Origin: Hippopus hippopus
Lineage: Eukaryota; Mollusca; Bivalvia; Cardiida; Cardiidae
DNA: 64,000 nt
Assembly: GCA_946811185.2 (NCBI GenBank)
Contig: OX328105.1
Coordinates: 36,954,974-37,018,973, forward strand
Direction: 5' to 3'
The notes beneath the pieces are model-generated. The model saw only the letters and a list, made by a program, of their open reading frames with translations, made no database searches and was not told the origin of the DNA. Positions 54,003-64,000 of the stretch are shown one piece after another. Positions within the stretch are counted from its first letter, which is position 1; each line of letters begins with the position of its first letter. Position numbers and translations under genes: made by a program.

Positions 54003-55555
54003 TGTACAATATTTTCCTGAATACGGATATTTTCCTTAATACGAATCCAGAATCAAGTTAAAATTGTTGTACTACGTTCTCAGGAATACGAACCCATAAT
54101 CAAGTTAAAGGTGTTGTACTACGTTTTCAGGAATACGAACCCAGAATCAAGTTAAGATCATCACACGATATATTCCTGAATAGTTACCCGCCCAGAGTTA
54201 GGTAAAATTGCCGAACAGTATGTTCTTGAGTGCAAATCGAGAATGAAGTAAATATTATCATGTGATATGTTCCTGGATACGAACCGAGACTCATGTTATC
54301 GTTATTCAACGATATGTTCCTGAATACGAACCCAGAATCAGGTTTAAATTGTCTTGCAATACATTTCTTAATACAAACCTAGAATCAGGTTAGAATTATC
54401 GTACAAGATTTTCTTGAATATGAACCCAGAATCAAATCAAAATAATCGTGCGATATGTTCCTGTATACGAACCCAGAATCAGATTAAAATTATCACGATT
54501 TTCCTCAATACGAATCCAGAATCAAGTTAAAATTGTTGTACTTTTTTTTTCAGGAATACGAACCCATAATCAAGTTAAAATTATCGTTCGATATATTCCT
54601 GAATACGCACCCAGAGACATGGTAAAATTGTCGTACAATATGTTCCTGAGTGCAAATCCAGAATCACGTAAATATTATCTTGCAATATGTTTCTGAATAA
54701 GAACCAAGAATCAGGTTAAATTGTCATATGACGTTTTCCAGAATACGAACCCAGAATCAAGTTAAAATTATCGTAAGAAATGTTTCTGAAAAAAAAATGT
54801 ACAATATGTTCTTGAGTGCAAATCCAGAATCAAGTTACTATTATCATGCGATATGTTCCTGAATGCGAACCGAGACTCAGGTTAAAGTTATCTTTCGATA
54901 TGTTCCTGAATACGACCCAGAATTAGTTTTAAATTGTCGAACAATACATTCCTGAATACGAGCCCAATTACTTTACGAAATCTTTATGAACGCAAACGCA
55001 GAATCATGTTAAAATCATCCTACGATGAATACACAGAATGAAGATAAAATTATCGTACGTGTATACGTACCCAGAATCAGGTTGAAATAATCGTACAATA
55101 TGTTCCTGAATACGAGCCAAGAATCAGGTCGAAATTATTGTACTTCATTTTCCTGAGTACGAACCCAGAATCAAGTTAAAATTCTCGTACGACATTTTCT
55201 GAATACGAACACAGAATCAGGTTGAAATTATCGTACGCTATGTTCCTGAAAACGAACAAAGAATCAAAGTAAAATTGTCCCACAATATGTTCTTCAATGC
55301 GAATCCAGAATCAAGTTAATACCATCGTGCGATATATTCCTGAATACGAACCAAAAATAAGATTAAAATTGTCGTACGCTTTATTCCTGAATATGAACAC
55401 AGATTTAGGATAAAATTATCGAACATATGTTCTTGAATGCGAATCCAGAATCAGGTTGATATTGTCGTGTGAAATGTTCCTGAATGCGAACCCTGAAAGG
55501 TTAAAATGTCGCACGATATATTCCTGAATATGAACACAGAATCAGAACTGAATTG

Positions 55556-55862
55556 ACGAGCCCTGATAGTTCAGTCGGTAGAACAAAGGACTTGAGAACA
55601 GGGGTCGCTGGTTCTATCCTCGGCTCGGCCGATTTCTTTCCGAGGATTGATGATAGACATTGCGACAGGATTCATTCCTCTCTCACCGCTGACCATTGTT
55701 TCGACGATGGATATATGGGAAAACAGCTACTGGCTGGGAAAGAATATTGTGCGGAGTACTGGTAAAAGAAAATCCAGGAAAGCATGGATAGGTGCACTGG
55801 CCGCCGTGATATAACTGAAATAATGTTAAAAACGGCGTCAAACACCATACAATCAATGAAAC
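55556..55862 (+). mobile_element. SINE family 1, full-length, 16-bp target duplication
   Basis: AATCAGAACTGAATTG at 55540-55555 is repeated exactly at 55863-55878, bounding the insertion. The head is GAGCCCTGATAGTTCAGTCGG with a B-box-like TGGTTCTATCC. The body is complete and the tail ends CATACAATCAATGAAAC. The target is a monomer of the 47-bp minisatellite, so the SINE arrived after the array. Confidence 0.9.
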
Positions 55863-55910
55863 AATCAGAACTGAATTGCTATATGATATAGTCATGAATA
55901 TGGATAAACT

Positions 55911-56599
55911 TGGAGTCCTATTGTAAATGCAGACCAAGACTCAGATTTGTGAGTACTAATTCGGAAACAGATTGGACTTCTATGATACACTCGTTTCTTT
56001 CTGCCCATTTTCAATGTCTTTCTTGTACATTTATGATTGGAATAGTGCGTGTCAGAAAGTCATCAACTGGTCTCCAAACGAGCCTGTTGCTTTTCGATTC
56101 TGAGGGAGAATGCTTTTGAAAACATCTCTGGCTAATAAAGACATGCTGTTAACAAACAGTTTATCATTTGCCCATTTGTTTTCACCCCTCTCAAAGACAA
56201 AAGCCCCCATTCTTTGCTAAATGTAGTTTGTCGGCCATACATCTTTTCAATATGAGGAATATAAACATTTTGACGTCTGATAAAGAGTTATAACATAGCT
56301 TGCGTGTCTGTAATTGTACTGAATAATCACTCGAGGAAAAGGTAATGCTGGCTCCTCTGAAAACTTACGGAATCTTTAATCTATGTCAGGCGACATAATT
56401 TAGGACTTCCTTAGAGCTTTTGCAGCCAACAAAAAACATGTGGCTTACATGATGGGCTTTTGTCTTCGAAAGGTAGAAAACGATGTGAGGGACAAGGAGA
56501 ATATGCAAATTACCAGCATTTTTCCTTCAAGAACAATATTTTCAAAGTTCTTTTTTTCAGGGGGCGTTAACTTTTAATCTGATGGTAAAATGCTATAAA

Positions 56600-56600
<1 letters not shown>
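55911..56600. other. Intron 6, decayed MITE-D-like pieces
   Basis: AACAAACAGTTTATCATTTG through GACGTCTGATAAAGAGTTA (about 56150-56292) and ATTACCAGCATTTTTCCTTC (about 56510) recall MITE-D interiors, but the ends cannot be placed. Confidence 0.4.

Positions 56601-56648
<48 letters not shown>
56601..56648. repeat. GA microsatellite
   Basis: Uninterrupted GA dinucleotides, about 24 units. Confidence 0.95.
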
Positions 56649-56649
<1 letters not shown>

Positions 56650-56929
56650 ACAAAAAATAAAATGAATATGGTACTACGTTATGACGTTATGCGTGTTTAT
56701 ATTATTTACATTATTTAACCAGCTTCCTCGATCTGGCGGTTTTCTATGTCATTTTGTCTGTTTTAACAATAACAAGCTGAAACTCCCAATAAAAATGGAG
56801 TGACGCCCGGAAGGAAGATTTCACCTGAACTTATCACATTGTCACATTCATAAAATTTGCCACAGAAGACTTTCAAAACATTGTTCTCAAATAGGGATAA
56901 TTACCAGTCCTTCCTTTACTTTGTAACTC

Positions 56930-57085
56930 TCAGTGTCACCATGGACAGCTTTTGCGAATGACGTAGATCAAGATCAGACTGCACCACCCGCTAGCTAGTG
57001 CTGATCCTTGATCAAAATCATGTTCAAATGCAACAACGTAAGCCTCGACAAATGTGATACCCATTTATTCGGCAGCGAAGTGTTA
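56930..57085. mobile_element. MITE-A copy, diverged
   Basis: TTTTGCGAATGACGTAGATC, AAGATCAGACTGCACC and GCTGATCCTTGATC preserve the family centre. The right end is GGCAGCGAAGTGTTAA. Confidence 0.6.
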
Positions 57086-57317
57086 ATAGTGAAAAAACGT
57101 ATTCGTCAATGATAGTTATTACGGTTGGTTATCGAAATTAAAACTTACAGTTGATCGATACTTAAAAGAAAGATAAAGAAATCTATAACAATAGTATCTT
57201 ATAATATGTAATGAATAATAATATATAATGATAATATAAACAGAAATAAGGCGATCTGCAGCAAGACGGAGAGGTTGTTGCAAGCGGCTAACCAGGTATA
57301 TCACTGTCTACTTTCAG

Positions 57318-57456
57318 AAAGGGATTCATGCTGCTATGCTATACGACGCCATCTATTTGTATGCCCTCGGTCTGAATAACATACTCGCTAATGAGACGGT
57401 TGATTATCGAGATGGAAAACTAATTATTGATCAGCTTGTTAACCATTCTTTTGATG
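57318..57456 (+). CDS. Exon 7: ANF_receptor domain, AAMLYDAIYLYALGLN helix
   Basis: This exon encodes residues 319-364 plus the first base of Gly365. The acceptor is CTACTTTCAG|AAA and the donor is GATG|GTAAGT. HAAMLYDAIYLYALGLN (322-338) is a signature helix of type I periplasmic-binding-like receptors, where A-x-x-x-Y-D-A-V-x-x-x-A-x-A-L is the general form. GKLIIDQLVNHSFDG (351-365) matches the usual I-x-x-x-x-x-N-x-S-F-x-G stretch that leads into the V-T-G strand. Asn343 (N-E-T) and Asn360 (N-H-S) are glycosylation sequons. Confidence 0.9.
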
Positions 57457-57744
57457 GTAAGTAACAGTTCACAATTACTTCAAAACGATCCTGCGTTTAA
57501 CCTACCCAGGGAAAGTCGTAATGACATCGTGGAAAAGGATGCTGGTGTTGTTACTTGTTATTTTTTCTATGAAAAAAATGTTTTTTTTTTTCTGCTCACA
57601 TTTGATCTCACAGCACCCGTCCCCCGTTATTTTCTTATTTTTCTCAAGCTAAAACAATCAAACTGATACTTTTTCACACTTTCTGGTTCGAGTATGTCAC
57701 GTTTATGACATCACATCATCGATATTATGTCTTAGTCTATTAAG

Positions 57745-57832
57745 AGCGAGTCATTTGGCTTTTACGGGCAAATAGATCTAAGATCAAATTGCACAGACCG
57801 CGCGGTCTCATCTTAGATCTACAGTAACCATT
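57745..57832. mobile_element. MITE-A centre fragment
   Basis: TAGATCTAAGATCAAATTGC, ACAGACCGCGCGGTCTCATC and TTAGATCTACAG form a long hairpin like the family centre. The outer parts are not recognisable. Confidence 0.6.
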
Positions 57833-58639
57833 ACTTTGTAAAAAGAAATTGGTAACACACCCTATAAACTTCAGTCTTTTGTTTACTTACTCCTACGTTA
57901 ACAACTTGTGGAAAACTAGACGATTAGAAATTTTTTAACCTCCAAATTTCACAAAAGAAATTTTCAATCGTAGCATAGATATTCTGACCGCATTTACCCT
58001 TAAAGGCGTTCCAGCGAGTTATTTCTAGCGCAGAGAATTTTGTGAAATTTGACACAAAGACACTTCAAAGTATATTCTTTCAGTATATGAAGAGATAATC
58101 AGACCTAACCAGATGAACAAAAAAGTTCTGAGCCCATAAAGAACATATCCCTACTTTCAAATTACACAAAAACCCAGTTATTGCAGCAAACATCAGAATT
58201 TTGTGAGTAAAGTCTATCATTTCAGCCAATTCATGTTTTGTGTGTTTTAAATTCAAAAGAAATCGATTGATCCTCTCAACTTGATGAGAAATTAATATTT
58301 GTTTCAAATTAATGACCCGCTATCGATGTTTCAATAACATCCATAACCGCCAAAAAGATCATTTTATTATAGAAAGTCAAGACATTGTTTGACTGCCAAA
58401 AAAACCTAGCGCAGAGATTTTTCTTATTTTTCGCAGATATACACATGGGTATATCCTTTATCAGAAAATGCAAAAAAAAAAAAATGATAGGTGGCCTAGC
58501 TACTTTTCCCATTTTAGGACTCGATTACCTCCCTTGGATCAATGAAAATGACACAAATCACCCAAGATTCAAATTAATAAGTAGGATTAATTATTTTCAG
58601 CACAAATTAATGTCTTTTTCACAATAAAGATAATATTGT
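57833..58639. other. Intron 7, no recognised feature
   Basis: AT-rich DNA with short unassigned open frames on both strands. Confidence 0.4.
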
Positions 58640-58857
58640 CTTTCCCTGATATATACTCGATTGAACAATGGAATGGGACGGCTTTGGAAAACATTTTGGT
58701 AAAAAGAGTAATTGCTCATCACAAGCAATTTTGCCTTTCCCCACAATATTTTTACACAAGCGGCATTTCAACTTGCATTAATACCTTTTTTAAATTTGTC
58801 ATCTGCAGCTTCTTTCAATTTAGAAGTTCCTATTCAATTCATTTAGGAAAGGGTTAA
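58640..58857. mobile_element. MITE-D copy, diverged
   Basis: AGAGTAATTGCTCATCACAA, TTTCCCCACAATATTTTTAC and the right end TTAGGAAAGGGTTAA. Confidence 0.6.
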
Positions 58858-59317
58858 TGCGAAATAGTACATTTTTATGGATGGAAAAAGAATAAAAGTA
58901 GAACTGTCCAGGAATTACTCGAAGGCATAAATTACAGATGAATTTTATAGCAAAATAACCAAGCGATCCCGATTTATATCAATATCCAGGAAAGAGACTT
59001 TGAAAACACTGAAAAGGAGAATCGCGTGTAGTTTTCTCTTTTTTCTCACACTAAACTTACTATCCGGATAAGTGATGTCCGAAAAATGTACCTGTTCCGT
59101 GTCCGCTGTTTCGGAACCGGGTTTACACTTTCATACACTGATCTTTAAAAAAAACTTGTATTTACCACTACTTCCTCCACGTCTTGCAGCAGAAATCGGC
59201 AGTCCGATAATAGTACTACAATCGAACAAAATTACGCGCAAGGAAACAGAAAATGCGCGGAAATGTTGCGCAATGACAACCCGACGAAACGTCTTTAAGT
59301 TGCTATGCGCGATTCAC

Positions 59318-59498
59318 TGACCATTTGCGGACAGTATAGATCAAGATTAGATTGCACAGGACGTACAGTCCGATCTTGGATCTACGCTGCCCGATAAGGA
59401 GATATTTTCTCCAAAAAGATATCTTTGAAATAACATTATTCGGGTTTTTACTATCGGCTTGAAAGTTTTTATTTAGCTTATTTAGCAGGATAAGAGTT
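59318..59498. mobile_element. MITE-A copy
   Basis: CCATTTGCGGACAGTATAG, ATCAAGATTAGATTGCACAG, GACGTACAGTCCGATCTTGG, TACTATCGGCTTGAAAG and the right end AGCAGGATAAGAGTTAA. Confidence 0.8.
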
Positions 59499-59658
59499 AA
59501 AGATGGATTTAGTTCCCGGCAATTAGATTTGGAGGATTATTTTACCGTCTGTGTTAGATCAAAGCGGAAGATGTTAGAAAATAATTTCAGTGTTTAGGTG
59601 CTCGTGACCACTGACATTTTTCCAATTTTGTTTTTCGATTACTTTAATTTTTCTTGTG

Positions 59659-59884
59659 TTAACCCTTTACCAAACAATTCCGTGTTTTAACGACGCTAAG
59701 GAAGAAGCACTTTGAAAACATTGTGGGGGAAGAAGGAAATGCTGTTGCCCAGCATTTTCTCCTTTCCCAACAATTTTTCTATTCTTTCAGACACACATTT
59801 CACCATTTGAGTTACATTTAATTTGTTGTCTGCAACAAGTTTCTGTTTGGACTAGTCCACAAGTTTGTCAATCGGTAAAGAGTT
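59659..59884. mobile_element. MITE-D, best-preserved copy
   Basis: TTAACCCTTTACCAAACAAT at the left and ATCGGTAAAGAGTT at the right are imperfect inverted ends. The centre is GAAATGCTGTTGCCCAGCAT then TTTCTCCTTTCCCAAC. TTTGTTGTCTGCAACAAG is a second small palindrome. Confidence 0.78.
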
Positions 59885-60310
59885 CATCATTCAATAGACA
59901 GTTTATAAATAGTCTAACCAAAAAACCAGGCGGACAAAAAACTGATCGGAAGGATTTGTTGTTTAACGCCGTTTCCAATGATTATTTCTGTGATGTCAAG
60001 GCCACCATATCCAAGCTTTCGTCCAGTTTTCTAGTCACAGTTTAAACAATGCTCTTCAGTCTTTTGTGATAGAGGAAAGACTTATGTCGCAAAAACCTTC
60101 ATCAATCTTCGAAAAATGTTTTATCAGTTGCGGTTTAGAAGTACATTGGGTTCAAGAACTGATAGAAATAATTTAGAGAAATTTGTTTATGCCACTCACT
60201 TTTGGAGAGTTTAAGAAATTATTTTCAAACGGCGGTGTTTAAGTCTACACAGTCCAAGCAGTCATCAAGTTGTTTTTTATCCCATTAAAAGCTTTTTTTT
60301 TATTTCACAG

Positions 60311-60419
60311 GTTTAACTGGGGAAGTAAAGCTCAATATCAATGGAACACGACTGACAAATTTCTCTTTACATAATGTACACCTTGATACCTACCGAACGG
60401 TAGCTCATCATGATGGCAG
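60311..60419 (+). CDS. Exon 8: ANF_receptor domain, FDGLTGEVKLNINGTR segment; gene continues
   Basis: This exon completes Gly365, encodes residues 366-400 and leaves two bases (AG) of residue 401. The acceptor TTTTATTTCACAG|GTT is strong and the donor is GCAG|GTAAGC, phase 2 out. GLTGEVKLNINGTR is the classic S/T-F-x-G-x-T-G-x-V-x-x-x-x-N-G-x-R block near the end of the ANF_receptor domain. N375-G-T and N381-F-S are sequons. The following exons should encode the last strands and a transmembrane helix. Nothing between 60420 and 64000 reads as the next exon; that interval is largely transposon-derived. Confidence 0.88.
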
Positions 60420-60719
60420 GTAAGCAGCATACAATAACCTTAATAGTGCTAATGAATGCTTGCATACTACAAATAGAACATTACAACATTCTGTATTTTT
60501 GTGTGGTCAAATCAGGTCGAGTTGCATGTGTACAGAGGTGCGGCTCGAATTGCATCACGAAATAAGTAATGAAAATGTCATAAAGCGGCACATTTTCAGT
60601 ATTTGACGGAAAGAGCCGAATGTTGATACATAAAAGTAGTCCTTGAACACAGTGATGTGCTACACAGAGTAAGTGGGTAATACGTAAAAGCATACACAGA
60701 GTACGTGCGTAATAAGGTA

Positions 60720-63342
60720 CAAGGGCGGATCCAGGGCTTTTTTTTCCGGGAGTGGGGAGTGTCCGGAAAATCTACAAGATTATTACATATTCAAATTTGC
60801 TACTGCATAAAATGTTTGTATGTCTTGTCAGTGTGTATACCGGTATTATAGTATACCTGCTTATGCTACGTTTACACCATATTCCCGGCAGCCACAGCAG
60901 CCGTTTGTCCGAAGCGTGGTTTGCCGTGAGTTAGGTAGTTTTTTTTTCTCTATTTACCAAGTTTTGTTAGGTCCCTTAATGGTAGCTCACGGTATCCGTG
61001 ACAAGCAGTGATGGGAAGGGGTTACTCAGTTCCACGGTGCCCAAAGATCTCCTAAGGCTACCTGCGTTCTACCACGGATGTAAGTACGTTCCATCCCGGC
61101 CCGTCAAGTTCTGATCAGCCTTCTAACGTTTCTAATGTTCCTTTCAAGGTCTAACACGTCCATCATGTTTTGTCAAGGTTTTCACATGCAAAATGACATG
61201 CAAAGATGAAGAAGATTTTTTTTTGTATATTTGCTTTGTGCATTCATACAACCTTTGTCTCAGAAAGATAATGCAGCCTGGACGGAATTCCATATTGCAG
61301 TAGGCAAGAAGGAGAAGAAGAGATCCACGTGAGTGCGCGAAAGGATAGAGAAAAAAGGAAGCAATACCTCGGCCATTGCTCAACAACTCTGAGGAAGGAG
61401 TTTTGCACTGAAAATATCAACACACAAAACTATCTGAGGATTATGGTGGCATATTTCTGCCGCGAGGTACGAGATAGCTATTGCGATAATTTAAGGGAAC
61501 TATCGTGATAAAACAAAGTTTCCTGGAAATGTTATCTAGATAATAAAAATTTTCACGATAAAAATATCGCGATAATTCTGTTATTATGATTTTTTTTTTG
61601 CTTTCGTGCCCATAACTGACATTCACGGTATCTATAATTAGATACGGTTTCGGAACATCTTCGTCTACAACCTTATAAATTCTCCTTTTCCCTGAATGGT
61701 TTTAAAGTTGTTCGTAGGAGGCATTTCGAGTCCCCTTTGTGGTTTTACAGTCTTATCTTCATTTCGAGTCTTGTCAAAATTTACCAATTAAGCTATAACT
61801 GTTAATGATTCGAATCTATTCTTTACTACAGTCTTGTGAAGTCAAAAACTACCGAGTTCATCCAAATGATAAATTTTCTATTTATAGATATCGACAGATA
61901 GCACTATCACGATAATTTTATCTCGAATGTTAGCTTCGTGCACGATTGAGAAATTTGCGTTAAAATAGTAAGTTTATCGTGATATTTTTTTCAGGAAACT
62001 TTTCACTATCTCGATAGAATTTTCAGGAAACTTTAATTTTTCGCGATAGTTTTTTAAAATTATCATGATAGCTATCTCGTATCTCGTGGCAGAAATATGC
62101 CACCATAGAGGATACCTCCAGAGCTCCTTTTACAAAATGCCGTCCAGAACGAGTAACATTAGTCATTGAGGGATAGGGCTAGAGTATCACTTTTGCTTTA
62201 CAACCTTATCGGAAGTTATTCATGACTCTTAGACATCTGACTACAAGAGACAATAATTTTTATTCATCACTCTCATGTGCATTTCGGTGTAATGAAGTAG
62301 TAAGATCTTTCATATGGTTTGAAAACTTTGCAATGCATAGTAGAAGCATACAATGATTAATTATTTGCTGTTCCTGTGGCGCCTGGAGAGTGGAGAGCCC
62401 CGAATCGGGAATTTGAGAGATATCAGGCCCTCGTAGATCATGAAGTTAAACTTGGTCCTCAACTGGTGACATTGAAGGTTGTGCCGTGAAGATGGACTTT
62501 GTTCGAAAAATGCAAACTTTGACTTCATTCTCTTACCACAGCTTTTATATGCTCCGTGACCGTGTACGCCCGATCAGGTCGTAGTAGAGCGTCATAACAC
62601 GCCGGATCCATAAACCAGCAAATTCCGGGACGTGCCTTGATAGCAACAAAACGGCTCGGATATATCTGAGCTTGCTGGTAGAACCGCGAAGAAACGCGAG
62701 AAAGCCTGAAAAAACTTGAAAGAACCGTCAAGAACCGTCAGATACTGGTGGAAAAAAAGTAATTCCACGTCCCAACACGGATCGTCTCTGTGACTTGTTA
62801 CAGCTTTTTACATGCTGGTAAGTTTTGATGCTATCAACCTGTTCTGCTACGGTCTGTTAGTTTTCTCATCTGCACCGCGACTGCCGTGGCAAATTTTTGA
62901 CAGTCAAAAAATCTGGGGCAACGACGGCAGTAACGGTCTGATAAGTTTGCTTATCCCGTTCCTCTGCGTTGTATTACGTCAATCCCGTTTTATACTCGGT
63001 TGTCAGAAACGTGGCTGCCATGGCTGCCAGGAACATGGTGTAAACGTAGCATAACAATATTACTAGAAAACCTATGCAAAGAAATGTTTTGAATAATATA
63101 TATAAAGCGTGTGTAGATGTTGGTCGTTCAGTGTCAAACGTTGCCCAGTTCTAACCCCGACGAGTTCCGCTAAACACTATTTTTAAACGCATTTCAAGTT
63201 GTTAGAACTAGCTCTAAGTGGATTTGAATTATGTTTTGGTGCAGATCTAGAATCTACTATTACATTCAGGTAGACAGCGGATACTTTGAAAATTCTAGGA
63301 GGGGTCCGGACCCCCCTGACCTCCCCGCTGGATCCGCCAGTG
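60720..63342. mobile_element. 2.6-kb element with GGCGGATCCAG inverted ends
   Basis: CAAGGGCGGATCCAG at 60720-60734 is inverted relative to CTGGATCCGCCAGTG at 63328-63342, with two mismatches. Near the right end is GGGGTCCGGACCCCCC. Ends of this kind (CA-x-x-GGCGGATCC) are common on hAT-like elements, but I found no exact 8-bp target duplication, so the class is uncertain. The interior holds a nested foldback (61442-62107) and unassigned sequence. No transposase motif is recognisable. Confidence 0.6.
61442..62107. mobile_element. 666-bp foldback MITE nested in the larger element
   Basis: TATGGTGGCATATTTCTGCC at 61442-61461 is the exact reverse complement of 62088-62107, and pairing continues imperfectly through CGAGGTACGAGATAGCTAT. 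The flanks carry a direct GAGGAT on each side (61436-61441 and 62108-62113), a plausible target duplication. The interior is rich in TATCGCGATA-type sub-repeats. Confidence 0.85.
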
Positions 63343-64000
63343 AGGTAAACAAACTCTGGTCTGCTGTACTGGCTCAGCGGTGAAGGTGTAGGAATCCCAT
63401 CCGGAAGCCCCAGATGTCACTCAAACGTCAGGAACTTTAATGAAAGTGTCCTCGGGCAAACTGTTTCAAAACTCTGGCCTATCTAGGACACATAATAAGT
63501 GACGCGTTACCGTGATTCGTTCCGGAAAATATTAAAGCGGTGTAGAACACTAAACATTCAATTAAGCTTTCTATTGCATCCTTTTGCTTCTCAACCAAAT
63601 GAAACAAAACTTATATTTCAAATGCCGAAATAGCACTCTTCAGTCACTTTTCATCATAATAATGGATAAATTGTTATTTATAGACCTAAACACGTGTCGT
63701 ACATGTGAAAAATTCATTGCGAGTCAAATCTTAGTGTTTAAAACCACTGCGGTAAGCAGACATGAAGCCATTCAAAACCTCAGGTCCAACCTAGCCTGTC
63801 AAACTTCAGCTGGAATCTATAATTCAAGTTACTTTTAGCAGGGCTCCAGTATTCAAATGGCAATTAGTAAGTAAAATGTTTTTCTCAATCAAGGAAACAA
63901 ACCAAAGTATTTTAGTTTCACGTCGTTTACCAGAACATCACAGACATTAGCGGTTGATTTACACTGTCAGTAAAAGAAAGTGTGATCTTGATCTACGTTG
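63343..64000. other. Intron 8 or downstream region, right edge
   Basis: A possible decayed SINE starts near 63367 (TACTGGCTCAGCGGTGAAG, then GTGTCCTCGGGCAAACTG). The last bases, GTGATCTTGATCTACGTTG, are the start of a MITE-A hairpin cut by the window edge. No further receptor exon is recognised. Confidence 0.4.

Larger units (their letters stand above)
53070..55910 (+). repeat. Minisatellite, 47-bp monomer, about 50 units
   Basis: The monomer is built from TGTTCCTGAATACGAACC, then CAGAATCAGGTT, then AAAATTATCGTACGATA. Copies vary by substitutions and small indels, and the array is collapsed or degenerate in places. It lies wholly within intron 6 and is interrupted by the SINE at 55556-55862; a short remnant continues to about 55910. 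Open frames inside it are repeat artefacts. Confidence 0.85.
4176..60419 (+). other. Gene span: receptor with ANF_receptor ectodomain, exons 1-8 (3' incomplete)
   Basis: This is the extent of one spliced gene assembled by hand. The eight exons total 1,202 coding bases, which is 400 codons plus two bases. Intron phases run 0, 1, 0, 1, 1, 0, 1, 2, and every junction restores an uninterrupted frame with GT donors and AG acceptors. Introns are about 27.4, 9.3, 2.15, 4.5, 3.6, 5.2 and 2.9 kb; the eighth is open at the window edge. The joined product reads as a signal peptide followed by most of a type I periplasmic-binding-protein-like ANF_receptor domain, as in natriuretic peptide receptors and membrane guanylyl cyclases. 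Those proteins continue with a membrane helix, kinase-homology region and cyclase domain, none of which is visible here. A clearance-receptor-like protein with a short tail is the main alternative. The 5' UTR and any upstream non-coding exon are not identified. Confidence 0.85.

Noticed and set aside
54448..54696. 82-codon frame with IRTHNQVKI-type repeats
   Set aside because: It is a reading of the 47-bp minisatellite.
62525..63054. Frames of 68 and 80 codons inside the 2.6-kb element as transposase
   Set aside because: No catalytic motif or known transposase segment can be recognised in either.

Overview
The window is animal nuclear DNA, most likely from a bivalve mollusc. It has long AT-rich introns, one spliced gene, and very many short non-autonomous transposons and tRNA-derived SINEs. 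The SINE 3' core (ATATAACTGAAATATTG, then a GGCGTTAAAC-like tail) and the hairpin MITEs carrying GATCAAGATCAGACTGCAC or CAGCCTGCGCAGTCCGCGC recall venerid, dreissenid and myid clam genomes. That placement is from memory and was not searched. There are no bacterial-style operons, CRISPR arrays or phage genes.

The only gene I can support runs on the + strand from 4176 and leaves the right edge unfinished. Eight exons join with correct splice sites and phases: 4176-4361, 31739-31877, 41205-41458, 43609-43717, 48249-48413, 52048-52148, 57318-57456 and 60311-60419. Together they encode about 400 residues: a signal peptide followed by most of an ANF_receptor (type I periplasmic-binding-protein-like) domain. 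The best match is the ectodomain of a natriuretic-peptide-receptor-like or receptor guanylyl cyclase protein. The transmembrane, kinase-homology and cyclase parts, if present, lie beyond this window, so cyclase activity cannot be confirmed.

Intron 1 (27.4 kb) holds a 2.5-kb satellite-bearing element (22009-24565) with a 434-bp higher-order repeat, a Tc1-like transposase relic (about 29850-30300), one arm of a 1-kb inverted repeat pair, two CRE palindromes and many MITEs. Intron 2 holds the second inverted arm (35765-36745), so exon 2 sits in the loop between the arms, and it also holds a LINE reverse-transcriptase relic (about 40190-40830, minus). Introns 3-5 hold a Tc1 N-terminal relic, two decayed copies of the satellite family and several foldback elements. 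Intron 6 holds a 2.5-kb minisatellite with a 47-bp monomer, interrupted by a SINE with a 16-bp target-site duplication. Intron 8 holds a 2.6-kb element with GGCGGATCCAG ends and a nested 666-bp foldback element.

I found no undescribed gene system. The observations most worth a second look are the inverted repeats flanking exon 2, the satellite monomers that each carry two AGGTCA motifs spaced by 2 bp, the higher-order repeats, the TTAA-flanked MITE families and a possible alternative terminal exon at 33598-33663. All calls were made by reading; alignments, repeat libraries and RNA data were not available.
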